Shown: piece after piece, positions 45,325 through 53,574 of the stretch
How positions within the stretch are numbered: the stretch's first letter is position 1
How the letters are laid out: the number at the start of each line of letters is the position of its first letter
NCBI GenBank assembly: GCA_015056325.1
Contig: SVGL01000004.1
Coordinates: 62,001-126,000 of the forward strand
DNA length: 64,000 bases
From: Clostridiales bacterium
GTDB lineage: Bacteria; Bacillota; Clostridia; Christensenellales; Aristaeellaceae
Direction: 5' to 3'
The notes under the pieces: model-generated
The model's input: only the letters and a program-made list of their open reading frames with translations
What the model was told of the DNA's origin: nothing
Databases searched by the model: none
Program-made: the position numbers and the translations under genes

Positions 45325-46872
45325 ATGTTCATCAAGATCGGTTTGCTCGTCGCGTTTTTTACCATCACCATCGCCATAGGTCTGTACTGCCGCAAGCACT
45401 CCACGGACGTGAACGGCTTCGTCCTCGGCGGACGCAGCGTTGGCCCGTGGCTGACTGCCTTTGCCTACGGTACGTCCTACTTTTCGGCGGTGGTGTTTGT
45501 TGGTTACGCCGGCCAGTTCGGCTGGAAGTACGGCATTGCGGCCACCTGGGCCGGCATCGGCAACGCCCTGTTGGGTTCGCTGATGGCCTGGGCCTTCCTG
45601 GGCCGGCGCACCCGCGTCATGACCCAGCACCTGGACAGCGCCACCATGCCCCAGTTCTTCCAGGCGCGCTTTGATTCCAAGGCGCTGAAGCTGGCGGCCT
45701 CGGCGATTATCTTCATTTTCCTGATTCCCTACACTGCGTCCCTGTACAATGGCCTGTCCCGTCTCTTCGGCATGGCCTTTGATATCGACTACTCCGTGTG
45801 CGTCATCGTCATGGCGGTGCTGACGGCCATTTACGTCATCGCAGGCGGATACATGGCTACTGCCATTAACGACTTCATCCAGGGCATCATCATGATCGGC
45901 GGCATCATTGCTGTCATCGCTGCGGTGCTCAACAGCCAGGGCGGCTTCATGGAGGCGCTGAACAAGCTCGGCCAGGTGTCCGACCCTGCGACGTCCACGA
46001 CGCCCGGTATCTTTGCTTCCTTCTTTGGTCCTGACCCGTTGAACCTCCTGGGCGTGGTGATCCTCACCAGCCTGGGTACCTGGGGCCTCCCGCAGATGGT
46101 GCAGAAGTTCTACGCCATCAAGTCCGAGCAGGCCATCAACAAGGGCATGATCATTTCCACCATCTTTGCGGCGATTGTCGCAGGCGGCTGCTACTTCCTG
46201 GGCGGCTTCGGCCGTCTGTTCGATGTGGATGTGGCTGGTCAGGGCTTTGACGCGGTCATCCCCACGATGCTGTCCGGCCTGCCAACCATCCTGATCGCAA
46301 TCGTGATCGTGCTGGTGCTGGCGGCTTCCATGTCCACGCTGTCGTCTCTGGTGCTGACTTCGTCCTCCACCCTGACGCTGGATTTCATCAAGGGCAACAT
46401 CGTCAAAAAGATGGACGAAAAGAAGCAGTTGCTCGTGATGCGCGGGCTGATTGTGGTGTTCATCCTGATCTCTGTCGTGCTGGCCATTGTGCAGTACAAG
46501 TCGAGCGTCACCTTTATCGCCCAGCTGATGGGCGTGAGCTGGGGCGCGCTGGCAGGTGCGTTCCTGGCGCCCTTCCTCTTCGGCCTCTACTGGAAGAAGG
46601 CCACCCGCGCATCCGTGTGGTGCAGCTTTGGCTTCTCCACCGTGGTGATGCTGGGCAACATCGTGGCAAAGCCGCTTTTCCCGGCCGTGCTGCAGAGCCC
46701 CATCAATGCGGGCGCATTCTGCATGATCGCGGGATTGATTATCGTCCCGGTCGTGAGCCTCATCACCCCGAAGATGGACAAGGCATACGTCGACCAGGTA
46801 TTCTCCTGCTATGACCGCCAGGTAGTCGTGAATGTGACGGACTCCATTGGCGATTCTCAACCCCAGAAGTAA
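45325..46872 (+). CDS. Sodium:solute symporter (SSS family)
   Basis: A 515-residue membrane transporter with about 13 hydrophobic helices. Typical SSS features are the early DVNGFVLGGRSVGPWLTAFAYG (first discontinuous helix region), YFSAVVFVGYAGQFGWKYGI and the conserved SLYNGLSRLF / YVIAGGYMATAINDFIQGII segment (the sodium-symporter signature region). GLPQMVQKFYAIKSE follows. A GGGAGG site precedes the ATG. It is first in a run with iorA, iorB, the PaaK-like gene and the ACT gene, at small gaps. Uptake of the acid or amino acid consumed there is the likely role, but the substrate is inferred from context only. Confidence 0.9.
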   Translation: MFIKIGLLVAFFTITIAIGLYCRKHSTDVNGFVLGGRSVGPWLTAFAYGTSYFSAVVFVGYAGQFGWKYGIAATWAGIGNALLGSLMAWAFLGRRTRVMTQHLDSATMPQFFQARFDSKALKLAASAIIFIFLIPYTASLYNGLSRLFGMAFDIDYSVCVIVMAVLTAIYVIAGGYMATAINDFIQGIIMIGGIIAVIAAVLNSQGGFMEALNKLGQVSDPATSTTPGIFASFFGPDPLNLLGVVILTSLGTWGLPQMVQKFYAIKSEQAINKGMIISTIFAAIVAGGCYFLGGFGRLFDVDVAGQGFDAVIPTMLSGLPTILIAIVIVLVLAASMSTLSSLVLTSSSTLTLDFIKGNIVKKMDEKKQLLVMRGLIVVFILISVVLAIVQYKSSVTFIAQLMGVSWGALAGAFLAPFLFGLYWKKATRASVWCSFGFSTVVMLGNIVAKPLFPAVLQSPINAGAFCMIAGLIIVPVVSLITPKMDKAYVDQVFSCYDRQVVVNVTDSIGDSQPQK

Positions 46873-46896
46873 TACATCCTGAAGGAGGATTTCTCC

Positions 46897-48654
46897 ATGA
46901 AAACCCTGATGCTGGGCAACGAAGCTGTTGCCCGCGGACTTTATGAAGCCGGCTGTGCCTTTGTGTCCAGCTACCCTGGCACGCCCTCGACGGAAATCAC
47001 TGAGGCGGTTGCCAAGTATAAGGAAGTCTACGCAGAGTGGGCGCCCAACGAGAAGGTTGCCATGGAAGCGGCGTTCGGCGCGTGCCTGGCTGGCAAGCGC
47101 AGCTTCTGCGGCATGAAGCACGTGGGCCTGAACGTGGCGGCGGATCCGCTGTTCACCATCAGCTACACGGGCGTCAATGCCGGCATGGTCATCGGTGTGG
47201 CCGATGACGCAGGCATGCACTCCTCCCAGAATGAGCAGGACTCCCGTCACTACGCCCGCGCGGCGAAGATTCCCATGCTGGAGCCTGCGGATTCCGCTGA
47301 GGCCATCGCCTTCGCGAAGCTGGCCTACGAGATGTCCGAGCAGTTCGACACTCCCGTGCTGCTGAAGATGTGCACCCGCGTCAGCCACAGCCAGAGCGTT
47401 GTGGAGCCCGGCGAGCGCATCGAGGCCATTAAGGAATACGTGAAGAACCCCGCCAAGTACATCATGATGCCCGGCAATGCCAAGAAGCGCCACCCCGTGG
47501 TGGAAGCCCGTACCAAGGCCCTCATCGAGTGGGCCGAGACCTGCGAGATCAATCGCGTGGAGGACGGCAAAGATCATTCCCGCGGCATCATCACGTCCTC
47601 TACCGCTTACCAGTACGTCAAGGAGGTCTGCGGTGACAAGTACCCGGTGATGAAGCTGGGCATGATCTGGCCGATGCCGGAGAAGAAGATCCGCGACTTT
47701 GCGGCCTCCGTGGACGAGCTGATCGTGGTCGAGGAGCTGGACAGCTTCATTGAGGCCCACTGCCGCGACATGGGCCTTGTCGTCAAGGGCAAGGAGATTT
47801 TCCCCAACATTGACGAGTTCAGCCAGAACCTCGTGGCGGAGAAGCTGGGCGAAACCGCACCTTGCGCTGGCTGCAGGGTAGGGGATGCGATTCCCGCCCG
47901 TCCGCCGGTGATGTGCGCAGGCTGCCCCCATCGCGGATTGTTCTACACCCTGTCCAAGAACAAGATCACCGTCCTGGGCGACATCGGCTGCTACACGCTG
48001 GGTGCGGTGGCACCTCTCGCGGCGGTGGATTCCGTCATCTGCATGGGCGCGTCCGTGTCCGGCGCCCACGGCTTCACCAAGGCCCTTGAGGGCAAGGCGG
48101 ACGGCAAGACCGTGGCGGTCATCGGCGACTCCACCTTCATGCACTCCGGCATCACCGGCCTGGTGAATGTGGCCTACAATGAGTCCAACGCCACGATCAT
48201 CATCGTGGATAACTCCATCACCGGCATGACCGGTCATCAGCAGAACCCCACCACCGGCTTTAACCTCAAGGGCGACCCCTGCACGAAGATCGACCTGGAG
48301 ACCCTGTGCCGCGCCGTCGGCATCCGCCGGGTGCGTGTGGTGGATCCCTACGATCTCAAGCAGACTGAGGACGCCATCAAGGAAGAGCTGGCTGCCCCGG
48401 AGGCTTCCGTCATCATCAGCCGCCGTCCCTGTGCGCTGCTGAAGTACGTCAAGCACTCGAAGCCCGTCAAGGTGGATGCGGACAAGTGCCGTTCCTGCAA
48501 GATGTGCATGAAGATCGGCTGTCCTGCCATCGCTATGAAGGCGGATGAGTCCGGCAAGATGAAGGCCGTCATTGACAATACCCTGTGCACCGGCTGCGGC
48601 GTTTGCACCCAGCTGTGCCATTTCGACGCTCTGACTGCCGCAAAGGAGGACTGA
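46897..48654 (+). CDS. iorA: Indolepyruvate:ferredoxin oxidoreductase, alpha subunit
   Basis: IorA with IorB oxidatively decarboxylates aryl pyruvates (from Trp, Phe, Tyr) to aryl-acetyl-CoA, reducing ferredoxin. The 585-residue subunit carries the pyrimidine-binding domain at the N-terminus (LGNEAVARGLYEAGCAFVSSY, then PGTPSTEI) and the TPP-binding domain near residues 350-480 (GDIGCYTLGAV, GDSTFMHSGITG, the metal site DNSITGMTGHQQ-N). A C-terminal ferredoxin domain has two 4Fe-4S motifs (CRSCKMCMKIGCPAI and CTGCGVCTQLC). Length is normal. A GGAGG site lies upstream. The iorB start follows its stop by four bases. Confidence 0.96.
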   Translation: MKTLMLGNEAVARGLYEAGCAFVSSYPGTPSTEITEAVAKYKEVYAEWAPNEKVAMEAAFGACLAGKRSFCGMKHVGLNVAADPLFTISYTGVNAGMVIGVADDAGMHSSQNEQDSRHYARAAKIPMLEPADSAEAIAFAKLAYEMSEQFDTPVLLKMCTRVSHSQSVVEPGERIEAIKEYVKNPAKYIMMPGNAKKRHPVVEARTKALIEWAETCEINRVEDGKDHSRGIITSSTAYQYVKEVCGDKYPVMKLGMIWPMPEKKIRDFAASVDELIVVEELDSFIEAHCRDMGLVVKGKEIFPNIDEFSQNLVAEKLGETAPCAGCRVGDAIPARPPVMCAGCPHRGLFYTLSKNKITVLGDIGCYTLGAVAPLAAVDSVICMGASVSGAHGFTKALEGKADGKTVAVIGDSTFMHSGITGLVNVAYNESNATIIIVDNSITGMTGHQQNPTTGFNLKGDPCTKIDLETLCRAVGIRRVRVVDPYDLKQTEDAIKEELAAPEASVIISRRPCALLKYVKHSKPVKVDADKCRSCKMCMKIGCPAIAMKADESGKMKAVIDNTLCTGCGVCTQLCHFDALTAAKED

Positions 48655-48658
48655 CGAA

Positions 48659-49231
48659 ATGAACACGAAGAATATCATGATCGTCGGCGTTGGTGGTCAG
48701 GGAAGCCTGCTGGCCTCGAAACTCCTGGGCCGTCTGCTGCTGACCAAGGGCTATGACATCAAGGTGTCCGAGGTGCACGGCATGTCCCAGCGCGGCGGCA
48801 GCGTCGTCACCTACGTGCGCTTTGGCGACAAGGTGTATTCCCCTGTGATCGACAAGGGCGAGGCGGACTACATCGTGTCCTTCGAGCTGCTGGAGGCCGC
48901 CCGCTGGACGGAGTGCCTCCGCCCCGAGGGCAAGCTGGTCACCAACATCCAGCAGATCAACCCCATGCCCGTCATCATCGGTGCGGCGAAGTACCCCAGC
49001 GAGCTGGTCGCAAAGATGCAAGCCGCCGGTATCCAGGTGGACGCCTTTGACGCGTTGACCCTGGCCGAGCAGGCGGGTTCCTCCAAGGCGGTCAACATCG
49101 TGCTGATGGGTCACCTGAGCCGCAATTTTGACTTCACCCTGGACGAGTGGATGGACGCCATCGAAAAGAGCGTGCCCCCCAAGTTCCTCGAACTCAACAA
49201 GAAGGCCTTCATGCTGGGCCGCGAAGCATGA
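48659..49231 (+). CDS. iorB: Indolepyruvate:ferredoxin oxidoreductase, beta subunit
   Basis: A 190-residue gamma/beta-type subunit of the 2-oxoacid:ferredoxin oxidoreductase superfamily. Markers are NIMIVGVGGQGSLLASKLLG at the N-terminus, the VSEVHGMSQRGGSVVTYVRFG block that contacts CoA/TPP, and FELLEAARWTECLRPEGKL. Length matches the family. It is encoded directly after iorA (four-base gap) with the ribosome binding site inside the iorA end (AAAGGAGG), indicating stoichiometric production. Confidence 0.96.
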   Translation: MNTKNIMIVGVGGQGSLLASKLLGRLLLTKGYDIKVSEVHGMSQRGGSVVTYVRFGDKVYSPVIDKGEADYIVSFELLEAARWTECLRPEGKLVTNIQQINPMPVIIGAAKYPSELVAKMQAAGIQVDAFDALTLAEQAGSSKAVNIVLMGHLSRNFDFTLDEWMDAIEKSVPPKFLELNKKAFMLGREA

Positions 49232-49282
49232 TTTGTTTGCAACGCCGTGAGCGACGTTAGCCTATAAATGGAGATGATTTCC

Positions 49283-50581
49283 ATGGCAAACTACTATCAG
49301 CCAGAGATCGAAACCGCATCGCGGGAAGAAATCCTGGCCCTGCAGAACGAGCGTCTCGTTAAGCAGGTGCAGCACGTGTGGGACAATGTGCCCTACTACC
49401 GTGCGAAGATGGAGGAGAAGGGCGTCACCCCTGCGGACATCAAGTCTGTTGATGATCTGCACAAGCTGCCCTTCCTGACCAAGGCCGATCTGCGGGACGC
49501 TTATCCCTACGGCCTGTGCGCCAAGCCCCTGTCGGAGTGCGTGCGCATCCAGTCCACCTCCGGTACCACCGGCCGCCGCGTGGTGGCCTTCTACACCCAG
49601 CACGACGTCGACCTGTGGGAAGACTGCTGCGCGCGCGCCATCGTTGCGGCCGGCGGCACCAAGGAAGACGTGGTGCAGGTGGCTTATGGCTACGGCCTGT
49701 TCACCGGCGGCCCCGGCCTGAACGGCGGCTCCCACAAGGTAGGCTGTCTGACGCTGCCCATGTCTTCCGGCAACACCGAACGCCAGCTGCAGTTTATGAC
49801 CGACCTGGAGGCCACCATCCTGTGCTGCACGCCCTCCTACGCCCAGTACCTGGCGGAGAGCATCGAAGAGGCGGGCCTGAAGGATCAGATCAAGCTCAAG
49901 GCCGGCATCTTCGGCGCGGAAGCCTGGTCCGAGGAGATGCGTCACGACATCGAGAACCGTCTTGGCATCAAGGCTTATGATATTTACGGCCTGACCGAGA
50001 CCTCCGGCCCCGGCGTCTCCTATGAGTGCTGCGAGCAGACCGGCATGCACATCAACGAAGATCACTTCATCGCCGAGATCATCAACCCCGATACGGGCGA
50101 AGTACTCCCTGAGGGCGAAAAGGGCGAGCTGGTTTTCACCGCCATCACCAAGGAAGCCTTCCCCCTGCTGCGCTACCGTACCCGTGACATCTGCGTGCTG
50201 AGCCGCAAGAAGTGCTCCTGCGGCCGCACCCACGTCAAGATGTCCAAGCCCATGGGCCGCAGCGACGACATGCTGATCGTCAAGGGTGTGAACGTGTTCC
50301 CGTCCCAGATCGAGACCGTGCTGCTGGAGCAGGGCTATGCGCCCAATTATCAGATCATCGTGGACCGCGTGAATCATTCCGACACCCTGGAGGTGCTGGT
50401 TGAAATGGCGCCGGACAAGTTCTCTGACTCCCTGGCGGCAATCGCTGAGCAGGAGAAGAACTTGGTCGCCGCCCTCAAGGCCATGCTGGGCATCTTTGCC
50501 AAGGTGCGCATCGTGTCCCCCAAGAGCATCACCCGCTCCGAGGGCAAGGCTGTGCGCATCATCGACAAGCGCAAGATTTGA
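49283..50581 (+). CDS. Phenylacetate-CoA ligase-like AMP-forming enzyme
   Basis: A 432-residue PaaK-type ANL enzyme. Signatures are IQSTSGTTGRRVVAFYTQHD (P-loop), IKAYDIYGLTETSGPGVSYE, the TRDICVLSRKKCSCGRTH cysteine cluster typical of PaaK-like proteins, and SDDMLIVKGVNVFPSQIE. GGAG lies nine bases before the ATG at 49283; an ATG five codons upstream precedes that site and is rejected. Next to iorAB such ligases commonly run in the ATP-forming or acid-activating direction for arylacetates. I infer it links aryl-acetyl-CoA with arylacetate, giving energy conservation from aromatic amino acids. It is commonly annotated paaK. Confidence 0.92.
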   Translation: MANYYQPEIETASREEILALQNERLVKQVQHVWDNVPYYRAKMEEKGVTPADIKSVDDLHKLPFLTKADLRDAYPYGLCAKPLSECVRIQSTSGTTGRRVVAFYTQHDVDLWEDCCARAIVAAGGTKEDVVQVAYGYGLFTGGPGLNGGSHKVGCLTLPMSSGNTERQLQFMTDLEATILCCTPSYAQYLAESIEEAGLKDQIKLKAGIFGAEAWSEEMRHDIENRLGIKAYDIYGLTETSGPGVSYECCEQTGMHINEDHFIAEIINPDTGEVLPEGEKGELVFTAITKEAFPLLRYRTRDICVLSRKKCSCGRTHVKMSKPMGRSDDMLIVKGVNVFPSQIETVLLEQGYAPNYQIIVDRVNHSDTLEVLVEMAPDKFSDSLAAIAEQEKNLVAALKAMLGIFAKVRIVSPKSITRSEGKAVRIIDKRKI

Positions 50582-50593
50582 CGGAGGTGCACT

Positions 50594-51025
50594 ATGAGCG
50601 TTCATCAGATTTCTGTGTTCCTGGAGAACCGCGCCGGCCAGCTGGCGGAAGTCACCCAGCTCCTGGCGGAGAACCACATCGACATGCGTGCCATCTCCAT
50701 CGCCGAAACCCGGGATTACGGTGTGCTGCGCCTGATTGTGGACGATACCGACAAGGCTGTCGAGGCCCTGCTGGCCCATGGCAACATCCTTTCCAAGACC
50801 CCGGTGACCGTGGTCTGCGTGCCGGATACGGTGGGCGGCCTGGCACCTGTTCTGGCTGTGCTGGCGGAAGGTCATCTGGACGTGGAGTACATGTACTCCC
50901 TCTTCACCCACAAGGAGGGCAAGGCATATATGGTTTTCCGCATCTCCGATGAGGAAAAGTTCACGGCTCTGCTGGCTATGCACGGCATCAAAATTGCGGG
51001 TAAGGAAGAACTGGGCCTGAAGTAA
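50594..51025 (+). CDS. Tandem ACT-domain protein
   Basis: A 143-residue protein made of two ACT modules: residues 3-70 (ISVFLENRAGQLAEVTQLLA, DMRAISIAETRDYGVLRLI) and 72-140 (PDTVGGLAPVLAVLAEGHLD, VEYMYSLF). There is no catalytic or DNA-binding domain. Such stand-alone ACT proteins accompany PaaK-like ligases and IorAB in many anaerobes and presumably sense an aromatic amino acid or its product. It begins 12 bases after the ligase stop with a GGAGG site and ends the operon. Confidence 0.92.
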   Translation: MSVHQISVFLENRAGQLAEVTQLLAENHIDMRAISIAETRDYGVLRLIVDDTDKAVEALLAHGNILSKTPVTVVCVPDTVGGLAPVLAVLAEGHLDVEYMYSLFTHKEGKAYMVFRISDEEKFTALLAMHGIKIAGKEELGLK

Positions 51026-51036
51026 TCAAATATCAT

Positions 51037-51069
51037 GAGGAGTCGGATATATCGGCTCCTCTATTTTTT
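51037..51069 (+). terminator. Terminator of the iorAB operon
   Basis: GAGGAG-T-CG and CG-G-CTCCTC form an eight-base-pair stem with one mismatch, followed by TATTTTTT. Confidence 0.85.
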
Positions 51070-51079
51070 GCTTGTGCTC

Positions 51080-51108
51080 TTTACACCCGGCGGTTGTTGT
51101 GATATAAT
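51080..51108 (+). promoter_or_regulatory. Promoter of the ABC transporter operon
   Basis: TTTACA (51080-51085), 17 bases and TATAAT (51103-51108) lie 55 bases before the substrate-binding protein start. Confidence 0.8.
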
Positions 51109-51163
51109 AAACATAACCGACAGGTTCGTTAACCCCATACAACATTTAAGGAGGAAACCCCAC

Positions 51164-52363
51164 ATGAAGAAGCTCGTTTCCCTGCTTCTGGCACTGGCGA
51201 TGGTGTTGTCCCTGTGCTCCTTCGCCGCTGCGGAAGACTACTCTGACGTGACCATCCGCATCTATTCCAACTCCAACTCCACCGAGCGCGCCAACTGGCT
51301 GAAGCAGGCCGCCAAGGATGCTGGTTTTACCATCTCCATGGACGACAATGCTGTCATCAACGGCGACGTGGCTGCCGTGCAGGCTGCCAACGAGAACAAG
51401 GACGGTGACATTCTCTTCGGCCTGAACGAAGTGCGCTGGTCCCAGGTCATCAACGGCACCTACGAGAACCTGAAGGTCATCGACTGGACTCCCTCCTGGG
51501 CGGAAGAAGTCGGCCAGTACAAGTACGACGGCAAGGCCTACGGCCTGGTCATCCAGAACATCCTGATGCTCTACCGTACTGACGATCTGGGCACCAAGGG
51601 CGCCGAGCTGAAGTTCGAGCACTGGGCTGACATCGTGAACTGCGGCTATACCTGGTACCGTCAGGGCAAGGTTGGCGGCACCACCAACGGCAACATCAAC
51701 AATTCCATGCTGTACCCCTTCGCTGATCCCACCAGCCCCGCCGGCGGCATCTCCATCGAAGGCTGGAAGACCCTGTGGGCCTACTGCCAGGGTGGCGTGT
51801 ACACCGGCGACAGCTACGGCTTCGATCCCCTCAACCGCGGCGAAGTGCAGGTGTCTACCTTCTACTCCTCCTCCCTGTACGGCAAGGTTGACGACGCTGC
51901 TTCCGGCTCCAACAATCCCCTGAAGGGCGCGCTGGATCCCGAGAACTGGGCGCTGGTTGACATCGCTGACGGTACCTACTACATTGCTGAGTACCTGGGC
52001 GTGCTGGATCGTGCTGACCGCACCGAGCGCGAGACCGAGGCCGTGAAGGCCTTCGCCGAGTGGTTCGGCTCTGCCGAGACCCAGGCTGCCTGGTCCGACG
52101 AGTTCGACTCCTATCCCTGCAACGCCGGCGCTGTGGCCGAGATCTACGGCGAGGACATCCCCGAGATCTACACCATCAAGAACTTCTCCCTGAACAAGGT
52201 GGAAGGCACCGATATGACCTACGCCGAGTACGTGGGCGCTCACTCCTCCGAGTGGACCAACATCATGACCAACCTGGGCTTCTACTGGGCTGACAACTCT
52301 GCCGCCCCCGCTGAGCCCGATTGGGAGAACCTTGACTGGGCGACCCTGACCCAGGCCAAGTAA
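51164..52363 (+). CDS. ABC transporter substrate-binding protein (family 1, iron/polyamine/phosphonate type)
   Basis: A 399-residue extracellular solute-binding protein. The signal peptide is KKLVSLLLALAMVLSLCSFA with an AAA/ED cleavage region near residue 24; a cysteine at residue 17 lacks a lipobox. The mature protein has the two-lobe pattern of the FbpA/PotD-like group: VTIRIYSNSNSTERANWLKQ, GDILFGLNEVRW, YGLVIQNILMLYRTDDLG and WALVDIADGTYYIAEYLGV. AAGGAGG lies 9 bases before the ATG. Its ATPase and permease genes follow. The ligand (ferric ion, polyamine, aminoethylphosphonate or other) cannot be told from sequence alone. Confidence 0.9.
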   Translation: MKKLVSLLLALAMVLSLCSFAAAEDYSDVTIRIYSNSNSTERANWLKQAAKDAGFTISMDDNAVINGDVAAVQAANENKDGDILFGLNEVRWSQVINGTYENLKVIDWTPSWAEEVGQYKYDGKAYGLVIQNILMLYRTDDLGTKGAELKFEHWADIVNCGYTWYRQGKVGGTTNGNINNSMLYPFADPTSPAGGISIEGWKTLWAYCQGGVYTGDSYGFDPLNRGEVQVSTFYSSSLYGKVDDAASGSNNPLKGALDPENWALVDIADGTYYIAEYLGVLDRADRTERETEAVKAFAEWFGSAETQAAWSDEFDSYPCNAGAVAEIYGEDIPEIYTIKNFSLNKVEGTDMTYAEYVGAHSSEWTNIMTNLGFYWADNSAAPAEPDWENLDWATLTQAK

Positions 52364-52380
52364 TCCAAGTAAGAGCCAAT

Positions 52381-52502
52381 GGGCGAGTCTGACATGCTCA
52401 GGCTCGCCCTCCTTTCTTCATTGCCCGTGACCCAACGGGCGAGCAGGGTCTTCGACCCGTTTTTTCTCGCCCCTACGGCCTCCGTTCCCCGTCGTAGGGG
52501 CG
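52381..52502 (+). repeat. Multi-hairpin intergenic element with internal terminator
   Basis: Four inverted repeats stack between the substrate-binding and ATPase genes. They are GGGCGAG-T-CTGA with its complement (52381-52409), GCCCGT/ACGGGC (52423-52428, 52435-52440), GGGTC-TTC-GACCC followed by GTTTTTTC (52446-52465), and CGCCCCTACG/CGTAGGGGCG (52468-52477, 52493-52502). The last, followed by ATCATTGGTCGCCCGG, is of the GTAGGGGCGA...TCGCCCG type I recall as a common intergenic repeat in clostridia (memory, not a search). The T-run hairpin probably attenuates expression of the downstream genes relative to the binding protein. Confidence 0.7.
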
Positions 52503-52552
52503 ATCATTGGTCGCCCGGCTGCCCCATACTATCCGAAGGGAGCAAAATCCCC

Positions 52553-53563
52553 ATGATTGAACTGAAGAACATCGTCGTCAAATTCGGCGACTTTGAAGCG
52601 CTGCACAACATCAACGTTGAGGTCAAGGAGGGTGAGTTCTTCACCTTCCTGGGTCCCTCCGGCTGCGGCAAAACCACCACGCTGCGTACCATCACCGGCT
52701 TTATCGAGCCGGTGGAGGGCACCGTCAACGTGAACGATGAGGATATCACCCATGTGCCGATCGAGAAACGCAATATCGGCATCGTGTTCCAGTCCTACGC
52801 GCTCTTTCCTACGATGACGGTGTACGACAACATTGCTTTCGGTCTGAAGGTGAAGAAGCTCAAGAAGCAGGAGATTGACGAGAAAGTCCGCGCCATCGCC
52901 AAGAAGGTTGATCTCTCCGACGAGCAGCTGAAGAAGGCCGTCTCCCAGCTTTCCGGCGGTCAGCAGCAGCGCGTGGCCATCGCCCGTGCTCTTGTGACTG
53001 GCCCGGCCATCATCTGCATGGACGAGCCCTTGTCCAACCTGGACGCCAAGCTCCGCGTGCAGCTGCGCAACGAGCTGAAGAAGATGCAGAAGGACTTCGG
53101 CATCACCACCATCTACGTCACCCACGATCAGGAGGAAGCCCTGACCCTCTCTGACCGCATTGCTGTGTTCAACAAGGGCTACATCGAGCAGATCGGCACG
53201 CCCAACGAGGTCTACAACCACTCCAAGACGGAGTTTGTGTGCAACTTCATCGGCGACATCAACCGCATCGAGCCGGAACTGGCGGCAAAAATGGGCCTGC
53301 CTGCTGATGAGAACCACTTTGTCCGCCTGGAGCGTCTGCGCGTCAATCAGCCCCAGCGGGAGAATGAGACGATCCTGAAGGGCACAGTGGAAAGCCGCGA
53401 ATACTACGGCTTGTACATCAAGTATTACATCCACGTGGGCAGCCAGGTGCTCAAGGTGATTGAGAAGAACGACGGCGTAAATATCTACGAGGCCGGCCAG
53501 AAGGTCACCGTCGGTATCGGTCTTGCGGACGTGATGAGCTACCCCGTGCAGGCTGCGGAGTAA
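52553..53563 (+). CDS. ABC transporter ATP-binding protein (PotA/FbpC type)
   Basis: A 336-residue ATPase. Walker A is GPSGCGKTTTL near residue 37, the Q-loop is IVFQSYALFPTMTVYDN, the signature is LSGGQQQRVAIARAL, Walker B is IICMDEPLSNLD and the switch histidine lies in IYVTHDQEEALTLSD. The C-terminal 100 residues form the TOBE/MOP-like regulatory domain usual in importers of this type. The start at 52553 is chosen because AAGGGAG lies 10 bases upstream and the protein begins at the family's MIELKNIV; upstream codons are repeat-derived. It powers uptake with the fused permease. Confidence 0.95.
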   Translation: MIELKNIVVKFGDFEALHNINVEVKEGEFFTFLGPSGCGKTTTLRTITGFIEPVEGTVNVNDEDITHVPIEKRNIGIVFQSYALFPTMTVYDNIAFGLKVKKLKKQEIDEKVRAIAKKVDLSDEQLKKAVSQLSGGQQQRVAIARALVTGPAIICMDEPLSNLDAKLRVQLRNELKKMQKDFGITTIYVTHDQEEALTLSDRIAVFNKGYIEQIGTPNEVYNHSKTEFVCNFIGDINRIEPELAAKMGLPADENHFVRLERLRVNQPQRENETILKGTVESREYYGLYIKYYIHVGSQVLKVIEKNDGVNIYEAGQKVTVGIGLADVMSYPVQAAE

Positions 53564-53574
53564 GGAGGGTTCTG

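Noticed and set aside
45127-48678. A 1183-codon minus-strand open frame opposite the symporter and iorA
   Set aside because: The sense strand encodes two unmistakable conserved proteins; the antisense frame is His/Arg/Gly-rich with no motif and merely lacks stops.
52379-52552. N-terminal extension of the ABC ATPase through the hairpin element
   Set aside because: The extension is translated repeat sequence, precedes the ribosome binding site at 52536-52542 and has no counterpart in PotA/FbpC proteins.
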